64,000 nucleotides of DNA, taken from Paraspadella gotoi (lineage: Eukaryota > Chaetognatha). Positions 1-10,429 of this stretch are shown here, piece by piece. The stretch spans positions 2,787,583-2,851,582 of the forward strand of contig CM119263.1 of NCBI GenBank assembly GCA_051294375.1, read 5' to 3'. The notes under the pieces were generated by a model. That model was given only the letters and a program-made list of their open reading frames with translations, did no database searches and had not been told where the DNA came from. The translations under genes were made by a program, and so were the position numbers. Numbering within the stretch: the stretch's first letter is position 1; the number at the start of each line of letters is the position of its first letter.

Positions 1-513
1 CCCGGTACCTAGTGGTCATGAGCTGATGGCTTTACTCAATGAGCCACCGGGTCACAACTGAAAGCGTCATGATTCTAGGCGGGGTGAACCTAGGCAATGC
101 CCGACAACATGCCCCCCAGATTGTAACCCACCCTGCACTGCTTCCAGTGGAGGGAGGGGAGCAATCTTCAGCTAGACCAAGGGCCTGGAATCAGAAGGTT
201 GGAATACGCTCGACAGGATGGGCTCACCAGTGTGGATAAGGCGCTACGTGGGCTGAAGATGACTGTCCGTAACTTCTATAACCCCCTCTAGCAGCCATGG
301 AACGGGACCCTGGGCTTGGAACCAGGCTTGAGGGTTTGCCATGCCCCCAAGGCGGCTTACGGCCGTCCTCACGCTTCCCGCAGGTAGGTAACGGGTTGGG
401 ATTGAACCCGGTACCTAGTGGTCATGAGCTGATGGCTTTACTCAATGAGCCACCGGGTCACAACTGAAAGCGTCATGATTCTAGGCGGGGTGAACCTAGG
501 CAATGCCCGACAA
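1..513 (-). mobile_element. tRNA-derived SINE-like repeat, head-to-tail partial dimer
   Basis: The first ~107 bases recur almost exactly from position 407, so one full unit of ~406 bp and the start of a second lie head to tail. Read on the minus strand, the unit starts with a pol III A-box-like stretch (TGGCTCATTGAGTAAAG, 436-452) followed ~30 bases on by a B-box-like stretch (CGGGTTCAATCCC, 398-410). This is the spacing of a tRNA gene. The body after the tRNA-like head has no open frame of note. A-box plus B-box in a repeated non-coding unit is the hallmark of tRNA-derived SINEs. A dimer or a tandem local duplication are both possible. No poly-A tail or target-site duplication of the SINE itself is visible, because the left end is cut by the window. 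Confidence 0.6.
398..452 (-). promoter_or_regulatory. Internal RNA polymerase III promoter (A and B boxes) of the SINE-like unit
   Basis: On the minus strand the A-box-like sequence lies at 452-436 and the B-box-like GGTTCAATCC at about 409-400. Both fit the eukaryotic tRNA consensus boxes with one or two mismatches. The same head occurs again at 1-52. Whether it is still transcribed cannot be told from sequence. Confidence 0.45.
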
Positions 514-514
514 G

Positions 515-741
515 TATGTCATCCTTCAGAATCGCCTCCCCCGGGGGCGCTGCTAGGGGCGGCCCCTCGGGGTGGCCCCCGGGGCGGCCCGGGGGGCAAG
601 CAAATCCTTACTGCCTAGGGGCGGCCCCCTGTAGCCTCTTTTTTTGGGCCCAAGGGGCCACTCCAGAGGGAATCCCCAGGGGCTTGAAAAACCTTTCCCC
701 TGGGGGCTACCCCCAGGGGGATGAATTTGCCTGCCCCTGGA
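515..741 (+). repeat. Left terminal inverted repeat, G/C-rich, multi-hairpin
   Basis: Very G/C-rich block in an otherwise AT-rich neighbourhood, made of successive short palindromes centred on runs of C then G. Its outer 9 bases match the reverse complement of the outer 9 bases of the right block. An open frame of 103 codons crosses it, but it is low-complexity and I do not regard it as a gene. Confidence 0.55.
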
Positions 742-880
742 ACGACTCTCTCTCCCTCCTATTTCTCTCTCTCTCTCACTCTCTTTCTCTCTTTCTCTAT
801 CTCTTTTCTTTTTTCATCTTTTATTAAAATAAATTATAAAAATCAAAATAATATCTTTCACTTCAATTAATCAATCAATC

Positions 881-1270
881 ATAATTTGGAACCAATATGG
901 TCAACTTGCATAATTTAGTCAAATGACATAATTTGGTTAACTGACATAATTTGGTCAACTGATATAATTTGGTCAACTTTTATAATTTGGTCAACTTTCA
1001 TAATTTGGTCAACTTTAACAATTTGGTCAACTGGCATAATTTAGTAATTTTTTGTTATAATTTAGTCAACTTGCATAATTTGGTTAACCTTCATAATTTG
1101 GTAAACTTTCATAATTTGGTCAACTGATATAATTTGGTCAACTTTTAGAATTTGGTAAACTTTTAGAATTTGGTAAACTTTTATAATTTGGTAAACTTTC
1201 ATAATTTGGTCAACTGTCATAATTTGGTCAACTTGCATAATTTGGTCAACTTGCGTAATTTGGTCAACAA
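881..1270. repeat. 18-bp AT-rich minisatellite (~20 units)
   Basis: About twenty units of an 18-bp motif close to CATAATTTGGTCAACTTT follow one another with scattered substitutions. Because 18 is a multiple of three, the minus strand stays open for 70 codons and reads as an imperfect VDQIMK hexapeptide repeat. It is AT-rich, starts nowhere sensible and lies inside a mobile element, so I treat it as a satellite and not a protein. Confidence 0.85.
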
Positions 1271-2025
1271 TCAACTTAACAATTAGCTAATTATTAATTT
1301 CATCTGTAAAAAATAGAAAGAGAGAAAGAGTGAGAAAATTTTTTAATAAAATTCAAGTAAATGTGACTTTTGTTTTTTCTATTAAAACTCACTTTCACTT
1401 ACATACTTTTCTACCCACACACAAAATTTTATTTTAATTCATCTATGAAATTTTAAATAGTAGAATAAATAGTAGGATGGTTTATATTTTAATTCACTTA
1501 TAAAAAAATTAATTAATTAATTAATTAATTAATTATTAATATCAGTCTTTAAGTCCATCCTACATTAGCATTAAACTCAAATTATTCATGATTAGATATA
1601 TGGATTGGAATAAAATCTTGTTAGTGGGTAGAAAAGTGTGTGACTTAGCTAGATATAAAGTTTTGCTCACTTTCTCTCTCAAACCATCAGCCTTTCCTCA
1701 ACAACGTGAGTTCATCTGAGGCAATCTACAAACAATTATTAATTACAAATCATAAATAAAAAAAAATTTTTTCATGTTAACAATAATTTGAAAAAAATAT
1801 ATATTTTTTTTAGTTACATAAAACAAGTCTTGAAAGATAGAGAGAGAGAAAAGATAGAGAGAGAGAAGAAAAAGAAAGAGAGAAAAAGAAACAGATAGAA
1901 AAAAAGAGAGAGAGAGAAAGAGAAAGAGAGAGAGAGAGAGTAACAGACAGGGAGAGATATTCTCAGATACAATAACATTGTCAGAAAGTATATTTTCTTA
2001 TCTAAACTTTGCTCTCTCCTTAACT
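1271..2025. other. AT-rich interior of the inverted-repeat element, no gene
   Basis: AT-rich sequence with an AATT microsatellite near 1509-1540 and a GA/GAAA-rich stretch near 1838-1940. No open frame longer than chance and no recognisable RNA gene. Confidence 0.5.
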
Positions 2026-2026
2026 C

Positions 2027-2249
2027 GCCCCTGGGGGAGCACTTTTTTGCTCCCCAAGGGGTTACCCCCAGGGGCAGACTTTTTTTGGCCCCAGGGGGCC
2101 GCCCCAGGGGGGTTCCCCCTGGGGCAAACGTTTTGGGTCTATTAGGGGCGCCCCCTCAATGACCATTTTGCTGCTCCCCCTGGAATAGTCTGCCCCCTGG
2201 GGCCGCCCCTAGAGCCGCCCGCGGGGCGGAGGATTTGGGAGATGACATA
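2027..2249 (-). repeat. Right terminal inverted repeat, G/C-rich, multi-hairpin
   Basis: Reverse-orientation partner of the block at 515-741. It has the same style of CCCC-N-GGGG palindromes and the same terminal nonamer. The two arms are clearly diverged from one another, which suggests an old insertion or several internal rearrangements. Confidence 0.55.
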
Positions 2250-2286
2250 TCTCATGCCCGACTACAACAACCAGGATTGAGGAATC

Positions 2287-2671
2287 TCAGACCCGGCGAG
2301 AGGCTTGCAACCATTGAATTAATTTTTTTTTTTGCAAAGGCCTTTCTGACAAGAGCTAGAATCTGAGACCATTTTAACACATTATCATAATATTATGGCT
2401 GACTATTGGATCTGGCCGACTCGGATCCGGCGAGAGGCTTGCAACCATTGAATTAATTTTTTTTGTTTTTGCAAAGACCGTTCTGACTAGAGCTAGAATC
2501 TGCGACCATTTTAACACATTATCATAATATTATGGCTGACTATTGGATCTGGCCGACTCGGATCCGGCGAGAGGCTTGCAACCATTGAATTAATTTTTTT
2601 TTTTTTTGCAAAGACCGTTCTGACTAGAGCTAGAATCTGAGACCATTTTAACACATTATCATAATATTATG
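2287..2671. repeat. Three tandem copies of a ~134-bp unit
   Basis: A unit containing GAGAGGCTTGCAACC, a T-run, GAGCTAGAATCTG and AACACATTATCATAATAT occurs three times in a row with few differences. The T-run varies in length between copies. The last copy ends about 30 bases before the probable splice acceptor of the next gene, so the array would sit in the intron just upstream of that exon. Confidence 0.85.
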
Positions 2672-2700
2672 GCTGACTATTGCCCAAACTCTTTCCCCAG

Positions 2701-4797
2701 AGACTCGCACCCTAAACTCAAAAATAAATTTGTTGGCGCGTCTCGGCATGATCGAATTGCTGTTGGAAGCCTTTCCCCAATTCGTCTTGCAAGGCGTAGT
2801 CAACATACTAATATTGACGGGCGAAATTACACAATTCTGCTATCACCCTAAACTTTTTGGTAAAAAATATTTGAGCAAGAAAGAAGACATATCGGGCCAT
2901 CTGCACAGAGTTTTGGAAGAAGGCCTCTTGGAAAACCTTTCCATCCCTTGCTTGTGCAATGCCCCATCAACGTTTGAAAGATACGAATGCGAGTGGGAGA
3001 TTCAAAACGAGTTTGTGTTGGTTTCAATGGGGTTTTCGTCCTTGACTATTGCCAAGGCAGCCGTGAATTTCAGGTCTGACCACTCCAGGTCCTCGCCACT
3101 CAAATTTATCGATGCCGTCATGAAGCTTTTGGGTCTCGCTCTCTGTATTTCGGGAACGGCGATCTTCGTCGCTGTGGTGGCCATCAACGCCGCCTCCATT
3201 AATTTTTGGTTCATCCTTTTTTTAACGATTGTACCTTTGAAGGTGTTTACTTTATACGAGTTAAAAATCATAATTGGTTGGCTTTGGTCCAACCAGAAAT
3301 TGCTGAATGACATTGATTTGATTTCATCAAAGGATTTCATCTTTCAACTGATTATGATATCTTTTTTAAACATGATTTTTATTTCCTTTAATGCAATGTG
3401 CAGAAGGCATATTGTTATTTACAGTCTGACTATTATTCCTTTTGGGTTACAGCGATTTAATAATAAAGGTCTCCTCCCTAAGATAAATTTGTTTTGGCGC
3501 CATTCATCTGAGGATTTCTATTATTATCAACCAAATGGAATAATCAATTATGACAGATGGAAAAAAGTGAATTTGGTAAATTTTGAATATATGGACGTTG
3601 ATATTAAAGGGAGGGTTGGCCACACCAGGATTATTTGGATGGGAAACTTTAAACTAATCAAGTTCGATTTGAAAATAATTCTATTAGCAGTATTATTAGA
3701 ATTACAGTTTAGTTTTATCTACAACTCTTGGTTTAATTGGTCAAAAAAACGTTTTTTTTGTTCCATTTTATTATTGGTTGGTCACTTAGCATTGTATATG
3801 ATAATGCATATGAATACCTTTTACATTATTCGACAGCTAAATCTAAGTCATTTTTTGAATCCTACTTTTATTAAGTTAACAAATTTTTTTATTTCGAGAA
3901 GTAATTGGAACGTTGATAATGTAACGCTAACTAAAAAAGAAATCAGAACAGTAGTGACCCGATCCATGTGGCGCATATATTCTTGGCAAACTGTGCTACA
4001 AAATTTTTTAGTTACTTACTTACTTATAAACATTTCCTATATTGATACGTTGATGAGAAAAAAATTTAAAGAATCCTCTATAGGTAAAATAACAAAATTA
4101 TTACAATTTTACGCGACTATATTTATTTTTTAATTACCCTGTCTCGTTCTGTGTCTTGGAAGAGTGATATATGGAGTTCAGCTAAAAAAAATTAGGGAAT
4201 TTCGTGAGACGATGTAAGCGCAGCAAAAACTTTGATATTCCGAATGTATCGAAAGAAGAGCTATCTATCATTTACATTATTGATAACTTTTTCTTTTTCT
4301 TTGGCTCCTCAATGTTGCCATGTTTTAACTTTATGTTTCGATCGGCGATCGGAAAATGGTCCCGCCATCTTAGACACAAAATGTTATTTAAAGTCTGCTT
4401 CATAATCTGCGTTTCGTTCCTTTACGCTTTAGGCTTTAAGTTTTTGCCTTTTCCGCCCAAGACTTTCCTTAGTGACAAACGAACCAGAAAATTGTTTAAC
4501 GTTTCAAAAACCTTTAATATGCTTGCATCGGCGAGACTGATGAATTATTTCAGGTACCATTCAGAATATTATCCCGTGTTATATGATTCATTTCGTTACT
4601 TGTTGTGGATATTTGATGCGTGCTATTCGAAAGTCAAACTGAATCACAAAAACATAACCCTGATCGAAAAGTACTGGCGTGTCGGTTTTGATGCTTTCGT
4701 AAATCTGTTGGAAGAAACGGTTAAAAAACATTATTCTTTTTTCATGATATTTTTGTTTTTTCCGATGATTTGCTTTATGAGTTTTTTCTCTTCATGA
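2701..4797 (+). CDS. Multi-pass membrane protein, possibly XK-related; two exons seen, 5' part missing
   Basis: Coding exons are inferred at 2701-4083 and 4196-4797, with a 112-bp GT-AG intron (GTAAAA donor, TTAG acceptor) whose phase keeps the frame. The upstream exon boundary is inferred from a pyrimidine-rich acceptor (TTTCCCCAG) at 2700. The open frame has no good ATG before that point, so earlier exons should exist upstream but I could not find them. The first exon opens with IELLLEAFPQFVLQ, which resembles the conserved E-x-x-PQ-x-x-LQ segment of XK-related proteins (phospholipid scramblase/XK family). It is followed by FVLVSMGFSSL and several hydrophobic segments. The later part is AT-rich but stays open for hundreds of codons with hydrophobic stretches, and exon 2 ends in a membrane-like segment. 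The XK assignment rests on one short motif and the overall hydrophobic pattern. Coding status is better supported than identity. Confidence 0.5.
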
Positions 4798-5880
4798 TAA
4801 TGTCAACGATTTTATTAATAATTTTACTTTTGTGAGAATGATATGACCCGGAATTATTAGAGTTTCGGCACCTTTTTTGTTTTAAATCTCAATATAAATT
4901 AAACATGAGATTATGATGATGCACTTCTTTGCATTTTTTCATACACACATTTTTTTAAAGTACTTTTTTATAATACAATAAGTCAGTGCGCTTTCAATTT
5001 TAGTTTGTTTTTTTTAAAGGTTTGATGAAAAGCATATCAGAAAGTCTTTTGTTTGACCGTCATAATTTGGAAAGGAACGAGAAGCTTTTTAGCAAAGGAA
5101 CGATTCGGTTGTTCCTAATACAGTTTAATATTTTTATTCCATTAGAAAGTAGAAAAAGCTCTCAAACCGCTTGACTGATTTTGATAAAACTTAAATACGC
5201 ATTGATTCATTTTTTAAAGCCTTTTTTAGTCGGATCTGTTTATCAGCAGATCCCGACTCTATAATTCACTTTGTCAGTCAGTCGGCCCGCCCCCTCAATA
5301 TTGTCGGGCACTAACTTATATCATGTCAGAACATCAAATTATGATAAATTATGAAAAAAAATGATGTCCGTTCATCAGTCCGTCCATCCACCAATTACTC
5401 GTGATTGGATGGATGGTTTTGAATAAAATTAAATGAAGTTTTGATGAAATCGTCCGAGTGGAAATAAGTTTAAATAGAAAAAACAAAAAAAATATATTTC
5501 ACTATTTGAATACCAATTGCTCATGAGTGGATGGGGCGATTGACCTGGAATTTTGTATGAGGGTAGGAAAGTGTGTGATTGAGCAGGAAATCAAGTTTTG
5601 ATGGAATCGTTTGAGTGGAAATGAGTTTAAGTGGAAAAAAACAAAAAACCTCTTTCACTAATTGATTATGGTTCTTTTTCCTTTTATATTAAATGTAAAT
5701 GCAGGATGTACTAATAAATCAAATAATTAATCAGTTAATTAATCAATTAGTCAATTAATTAATCAATAATTAATTAATCAGTCAATCAATAAAATCAATC
5801 ATTATCGGCATTGTTCTTATCGTCGTCATTGCTTTTGTCATGATTTGTGACGAAAAGACCTAAAAACAAACATTTGGGAT
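4798..5880. other. AT-rich intergenic region, no gene seen
   Basis: Follows the stop codon of the membrane-protein gene. It contains two related ~65-bp stretches near 5430-5495 and 5575-5645 (each with GTGGAAAT-AGTTTAA and a following A-rich run), and many AATT-type tracts from 5720 onward. No coding, tRNA or rRNA signal was recognised. Confidence 0.5.
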
Positions 5881-5948
5881 CAAATTAATTAATTAATTGC
5901 CTAATTAATTAATTAATTAATTAATTAGGCAATTAATTAATTAATTTG
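5881..5948. repeat. Perfect 68-bp palindrome
   Basis: The arms CAAATTAATTAATTAATTGC (5881-5900, continuing CTAA) and their exact reverse complement (5925-5948) flank a self-complementary AATT core. The whole 68 bp is a perfect palindrome able to form a cruciform or hairpin. The non-repetitive GCC/GGC islands in each arm show that it is more than a plain AATT microsatellite. Confidence 0.9.
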
Positions 5949-6169
5949 AATTATTTAATTATTAATTAATTAATTACCGATAATGATCGTGGGCAGATCC
6001 GACATTGTTTTCTCAAACTTGTTTTTATTTAATTTTTAAAAATATTCTTATGGAACATCTGGATTTTAAAGTTTTAAAGTGGCGCGTTTTTTTGTTTTGT
6101 TTTTTTTTAACATGAATGTATTATGCAATTCGGTTCAATTTTGGTACAACTAAAGGTGCTAAAGGTGGA

Positions 6170-6690
6170 AAGACGAAAGCGGACGGGGCAAAGCAGTGAA
6201 GAGGAAAGGCGAAGATGAAAGGCGAAGAGGAAAGGCGAGAGGAAAGGCGAAAGTGGAAAGGCGAAGAGGAAAGGCGAAGAGGAAAGGCGAAAGGAAAGGC
6301 GAAAGGAAAGGAGAAGATGAAAGGCAAGAGGAAAAGGCGAGGAGGAAAGGTGAAGATGAAAGGCGAAGACGAAAGGCGAAGAGGAAAGGCGAAGAGGAAA
6401 GGCGAAGAGGAAAGGCCAAGAGGAAAGGCCAAGAGGAAAGGCGAAGTGGAAAAGGAGAAGATGAAAGGCGAAGAGGAAAGGCGAAGAGGAAAGGTGAAGA
6501 TGAAAGGCGAAGACGAAAGGCGAAGAGGAAAGGTGAAGAGGGAAAGGCGAAGAGGAAAGGCAAAGAGGAAAGGCGAAAAGGAAAGGCGAAAAGGAAAGGA
6601 GAAGAGAAGGAGAAGATGAAAGATGAAAGGCGAAGAGGAAAGGCGAAGAGGAAAGGTGAAGAGGAAAGGCGAAGACGAATGGCAACGCGA
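6170..6690. repeat. 13-bp purine-rich minisatellite
   Basis: About forty units of a motif close to GGCGAAGAGGAAA. Because 13 is not a multiple of three, the array is open in several frames on both strands and each frame gives a 13-residue peptide repeat (for example LSSSPFLFAFPLR on the minus strand). These frames are by-products of the repeat and are not annotated as genes. Confidence 0.9.
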
Positions 6691-6699
6691 ACAATGTTG

Positions 6700-7221
6700 T
6701 TGAACGCGGGTCGCATTTAAAAAAAATAATTGATGAGGCTATGACAATTAGCGAGCGAGTTAAGCGAGCGAGTTTAGCGTCGCCCGAGAGATTTTATGAC
6801 TTTTTAAGTCATCAACAAAGACATTATATGTTTTTTTCTGACGCTTTGATTTCCATTCGAATGCCCATGAAAACAAAACACGTCCTTGTTTATGGAAGGT
6901 CGTATTTTTATAAGGGTCTTTTGGTTTTTTTGTCTATTTTTTTTTTGTATTTTTGTATTGCGTCTAGAAAACAAAGAAAGGAACTCTTTCTGCGCGATGC
7001 AACACATATTGAATACTAAGCATTTTGTTATATAACAGTTGTTTTTTTTAGTTTCTCGAGCAGGTCAAGTGATAACGGGAGGATCATACGACCATTATTC
7101 TTCGTCGTCATCGTCGTCGTCGTCGTCGTCGTTTTCATTTCGATCAACATTTGCAATGAAGATAAATTATGTCCTGCAGGAACGTAACGTAAAGCCTAAA
7201 TGGACAGGGAGAGAGAGAGGA

Positions 7222-7270
<49 letters not shown>

Positions 7271-7368
7271 CGCGGCCCGTTTGACCAAAGCCTAATCCTC
7301 CCTTTTCTTCTTCGCCTCCATTAATTTCTCTTCGTCACTTTTATCTTCCTTCTTTTCCTATCATAAAA
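6700..7368. other. Unique spacer with TCG and GA microsatellites, no supported gene
   Basis: Contains a (TCG)n run near 7100-7132 and a (GA)n run at 7218-7266. A 92-codon frame starts at 6741, but it resembles nothing I recognise and is broken in the other copy of the segment, so it is not called. Confidence 0.5.
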
Positions 7369-7880
7369 AAGAAAAGACAGGAGAGAAGAAGGAAAGAAAA
7401 GAAAAGAAAAGGCAGGAGAGAAGAAGGAAAAGAAAAGAAAAAGCAGGAGAGAAGAAGGAAAGAGAAGAGAAAGAAAAGAAAAGAAGAGAAAAGACAGGAG
7501 AGAAGAAGGAAAGAAAAGAAACGAAAAAAAGAAAGAAAAGGCAGAAGAGAAGAAGGAAAGAAAAGAAAAGAAAAGAAAAGGCAGGAGAGAAGAAGGAAAG
7601 AAAAGAAAAAAAGACAGGAGAGAAGAAGGAAAGAAAAGAAAAGAAAAGAAAAGGCAGGAGAGAAGAAGGAAAGAAAAGAAAAGAAAAAAAAGGAAAGAAA
7701 AGGCAGGAGAGAAGAAGGAAAGAAAAGAAAAGAAAAAAAGGAAAGAAAAGGCAGGAGTGAAGAAGGAAAGAGAAGAAAAGAAAAGAAGAGAAAAGACAGG
7801 AGAGAAGAAGGAAAGCGAAGAAAAAAAAAGGAAAGAAAAGGCAGGAGAGAAGAAAGAAAGAGAAGAGAAGGAGAACAAGG
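7369..7880. repeat. Purine-only minisatellite with ~35-50-bp units
   Basis: Repeats of a core near GGCAGGAGAGAAGAAGGAAAG followed by a variable number of AAAAG units. One strand is almost entirely purine for 500 bp, so intramolecular triplex formation is possible. Long open frames on both strands are low-complexity by-products. Confidence 0.9.
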
Positions 7881-8423
7881 AAAAAGAATTACCAATAGAC
7901 AGACCGACCAAATATCTTCCATTGAAAGCCGAGTGTGAGAATTGTTGACTTTTTCTCACGCTCGCGCGGATGAGCGTCTTCAGTTTCACCCGAATCGAAG
8001 CGTCTAACGTAAGTTGCAAGAAAAAGAGAAAACTCCTCAAACTTAAGTTGCGCTCGTTTTACGCACATATTATAAAAATTTATAAATGATAAATATAAAT
8101 TTTAGAATGGGAAATTCATATGTGTATGTTTTAAAAAAAATCGGTCTAAGCATTCAAGAGTTATAGCTCCCAAAAGACAAGTGGTCAAAAACATTCGTCA
8201 TTTGAATCGCTTCAAAAAACCTTTTTTGAAGATCTACCTTAATTTATGAGCATTAAATTTTTTTTTTAAATTGTTAATAGGAAATAAGGATTTTTGAAAG
8301 AAAAAACAATATTTGTAACTTTAAAAAAATCGGTTTAATTATTCCAGAGCTACAAGAGGTTAAAAATATTTTAATTTTCTTCTGCTCTGTCATTCTGTTT
8401 GAGTACTTAGCCATGGATTAACC
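7881..8423. other. Intergenic, no gene seen
   Basis: AT-rich. Two loosely similar stretches (8120-8170 and 8300-8350) share an A-run followed by ATCGGT and a later GAG-TATAGC-like or GAGCTAC motif, suggesting an old tandem repeat. No open frame of interest. Confidence 0.4.
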
Positions 8424-8880
8424 AAATTTATACTATGGTGGACTAAAATCCACCAACCGTTCATCAGCGGCCATTGGTGCCGGAGGCAAGACATTCGCCT
8501 CCCAACCTAAAGGTCATAATTATTGTCTCTTCATTGGAGAGCCCGACTTCCGAACACAACAGCAACAACAACACTTTCAGGCGACATGCCTCAACCTGGC
8601 GATGCACTTTCCGCCAACAACACATCAGGCGACATGCCTCAGCTTGGTGACGCACTTTCCACCAACAACAATTCACTGAAGAGACGCAACAGATTTCTCC
8701 CTACGGGAGGGGGGATGTATGGTGGACTAAAATCCACCAACCGTTCATCAGCGGCCATTGGTGCCGGAGGCAAGACTATCGCCTCCCAACCCAAAGGTCC
8801 GGGGTTCTAGCCCGGTGATGGTCTGGCAGTTAAGAGGGACTTAACCCACCTGTAACACGGTGTTACAGCCTGATCCGAAG
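8424..8880 (+). mobile_element. tRNA-like SINE-type repeat with an internal ~290-bp direct duplication
   Basis: A stretch of ~85 bp starting TGGTGGACTAAAATCCACC occurs at about 8431 and again at about 8718, the second time continuing into CCGGGGTTCTAGCCCGG. That last segment can form a tRNA T-arm (five-base stem CCGGG/CCCGG, seven-base loop) and resembles a B-box. Inner sequences such as GCGACATGCCTCA are themselves repeated (8581 and 8630). The tail has the palindrome GTAACACGGTGTTAC. The tRNA-like interpretation is an inference from one arm only. Confidence 0.4.
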
Positions 8881-9899
8881 CTCAGGGACTGCTTATATTG
8901 AACGGTTCTGTCATTAACACTTATCAATAATTACTGTCTCTTCAATACCAATAAATCTTTTTTCTATCAATATTATTCACTTATAAGATCTTTCATTTTA
9001 AAGGAATATAACTTAATTTATTTTAATAATGTTTTTGGGTGTCCTCTTTTTTTTGCACAGGACTGTATTTATTAAAGTTGAAAATTCCTTTAGAAACTCT
9101 TAAAAACGAGGTTAAAAAATAATGATCAAAAATGGACCGGCCGAAAATTGACTGAGAAAGAGAGAAACGAGGCAAGATATCTTTTACACTGAGACTGAAT
9201 CTGTACACGATGATGTGACGCAATGAAGAAACTAAAACAATTTTAGCATCGGGAGCGACTCTGCTGCGACGCTGCGCCGCTGATATTGGCGATTGCGACT
9301 CTGAAAGGCGTCGCTACTGCGCTGCTGAGACTTTTAGCTTTGTTTATTTTGTTTTTCGTTTTTGTTTTATTGTGCGTAGAAGACAACATAACGTTCAAAG
9401 TTCAAGACGAAAATAAACAACAAAAAAAAAAATTTCCTAATTAAGTCAGAAAAGATATTCTCTGTTTCTGTCTAATTTAAGGAAATAATTACAAGAACAG
9501 TTGTAAGCGAAATCTATATCTTAATTCTCCTTAGCTATTTTTTACAGAATAAAAAACCTAATAACAAAACGAAGAATAAAGACAGAACCAAAAAAACAAA
9601 AAAACAAAAAAAAAAAAGAAACAAGAACAAAGGAACAAAAAGAAAAATACAAAAGGCGCAAAAGAGAACAAAAGGCTTTCGATAGTAAAAAAAAAAGGAT
9701 GGAAAACGAGAAGTGATTGAAGCGACGACGACGACGACGACGACAATGATAACGACGACGACAACGACGACGACAACAACGACGACATCGACGACTCCTT
9801 CGACTAACGATGTGGGAGGAAACTAATTAGCGCCAAAGTATCGGCGCTCCGATGAACACAATGAAGTGAATACCAGAAAGGAGGCGCTTTGGTCACGAG

Positions 9900-9971
<72 letters not shown>

Positions 9972-10400
9972 CGCGTAGGTTTCTCTCCAGAAACGGCCTT
10001 TTGAGACGTGAGCGGCATTTTCCCGATTCTTATTTTCTGTGACATTTTTGTCCCTGGGATTCTTTCGCTTCTCCTGCCCGACCCGAGACCTTTTTCTCGA
10101 TCTCTCTGACTTTCTGCGAAGTCTCGTTTATGCGTGACGTTCCCTAGGATTTCTACGGCGCGCCCACATTTTCAAGAACCGCCCACGAGCGCCTCAATCC
10201 TCTTATCTCTCTTTCAGTCTTTTCCACTGCTTGCATCAGCGAGATAACTTCTCCAATCACCAATCACCATTCACCTTTCACTATTCGTCTCTCATTATTT
10301 TCTTTCCGTTTCTGAGATCTAAAATGATGAGCAAGAAATTGCAGTCGAATTGAGAGAAATCGCTAAGGCAACAGATTAGTAGAGGAAAACTATCATTCTC
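8881..10400. other. Intergenic with GAC and CT microsatellites, no gene seen
   Basis: Contains an AC/GAC-rich stretch (9722-9790) and a pure (CT)n run at 9901-9968. The rest is unique sequence with no convincing open frame. The second copy of this region (20990-22580) has the same order of features with many small indels. Confidence 0.5.
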
Positions 10401-10429
10401 ATTATTAATTTTACATAAAAGGTTTAACT

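Larger units (their letters stand above)
515..2249. mobile_element. Non-autonomous element with ~220-bp terminal inverted repeats (foldback/MITE-like)
   Basis: The left end begins TATGTCATC at 515 and the right end finishes with its reverse complement at 2241-2249. Inside each end a G/C-rich block of ~220 bp is built from many short palindromes of the type CCCCTGGGG or CCCCAGGGG. The right block read in reverse resembles the left, though diverged. Between the ends lie an 18-bp minisatellite, an AT-rich stretch, an AATT run near 1509-1540 and a GA-rich tract near 1838-1940. No transposase-like frame is present. The 9-mer ATGCCCGAC occurs just outside both ends (503-511 and 2254-2262) and could be a target-site duplication. 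The left flank is the SINE-like unit, which suggests insertion into it. Family not recognised. Confidence 0.55.

Noticed and set aside
516-827. 103-codon frame starting in the G/C-rich inverted end
   Set aside because: Composed of Gly/Pro/Ala from short palindromes and then a CT microsatellite.
893-1270. CRISPR-like regular repeats
   Set aside because: The 18-bp units are contiguous without unique spacers, and the DNA is eukaryotic.
6107-6720. Several long open frames on both strands (up to 195 codons)
   Set aside because: All are translations of the 13-bp minisatellite in different frames.
6741-7019. 92-codon frame
   Set aside because: No recognisable domain and not preserved in the second copy of the segment.
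7321-8040. 239-codon minus-strand frame rich in Ser, Phe and Leu
   Set aside because: Low-complexity reading of the purine minisatellite. The opposite strand is equally open.
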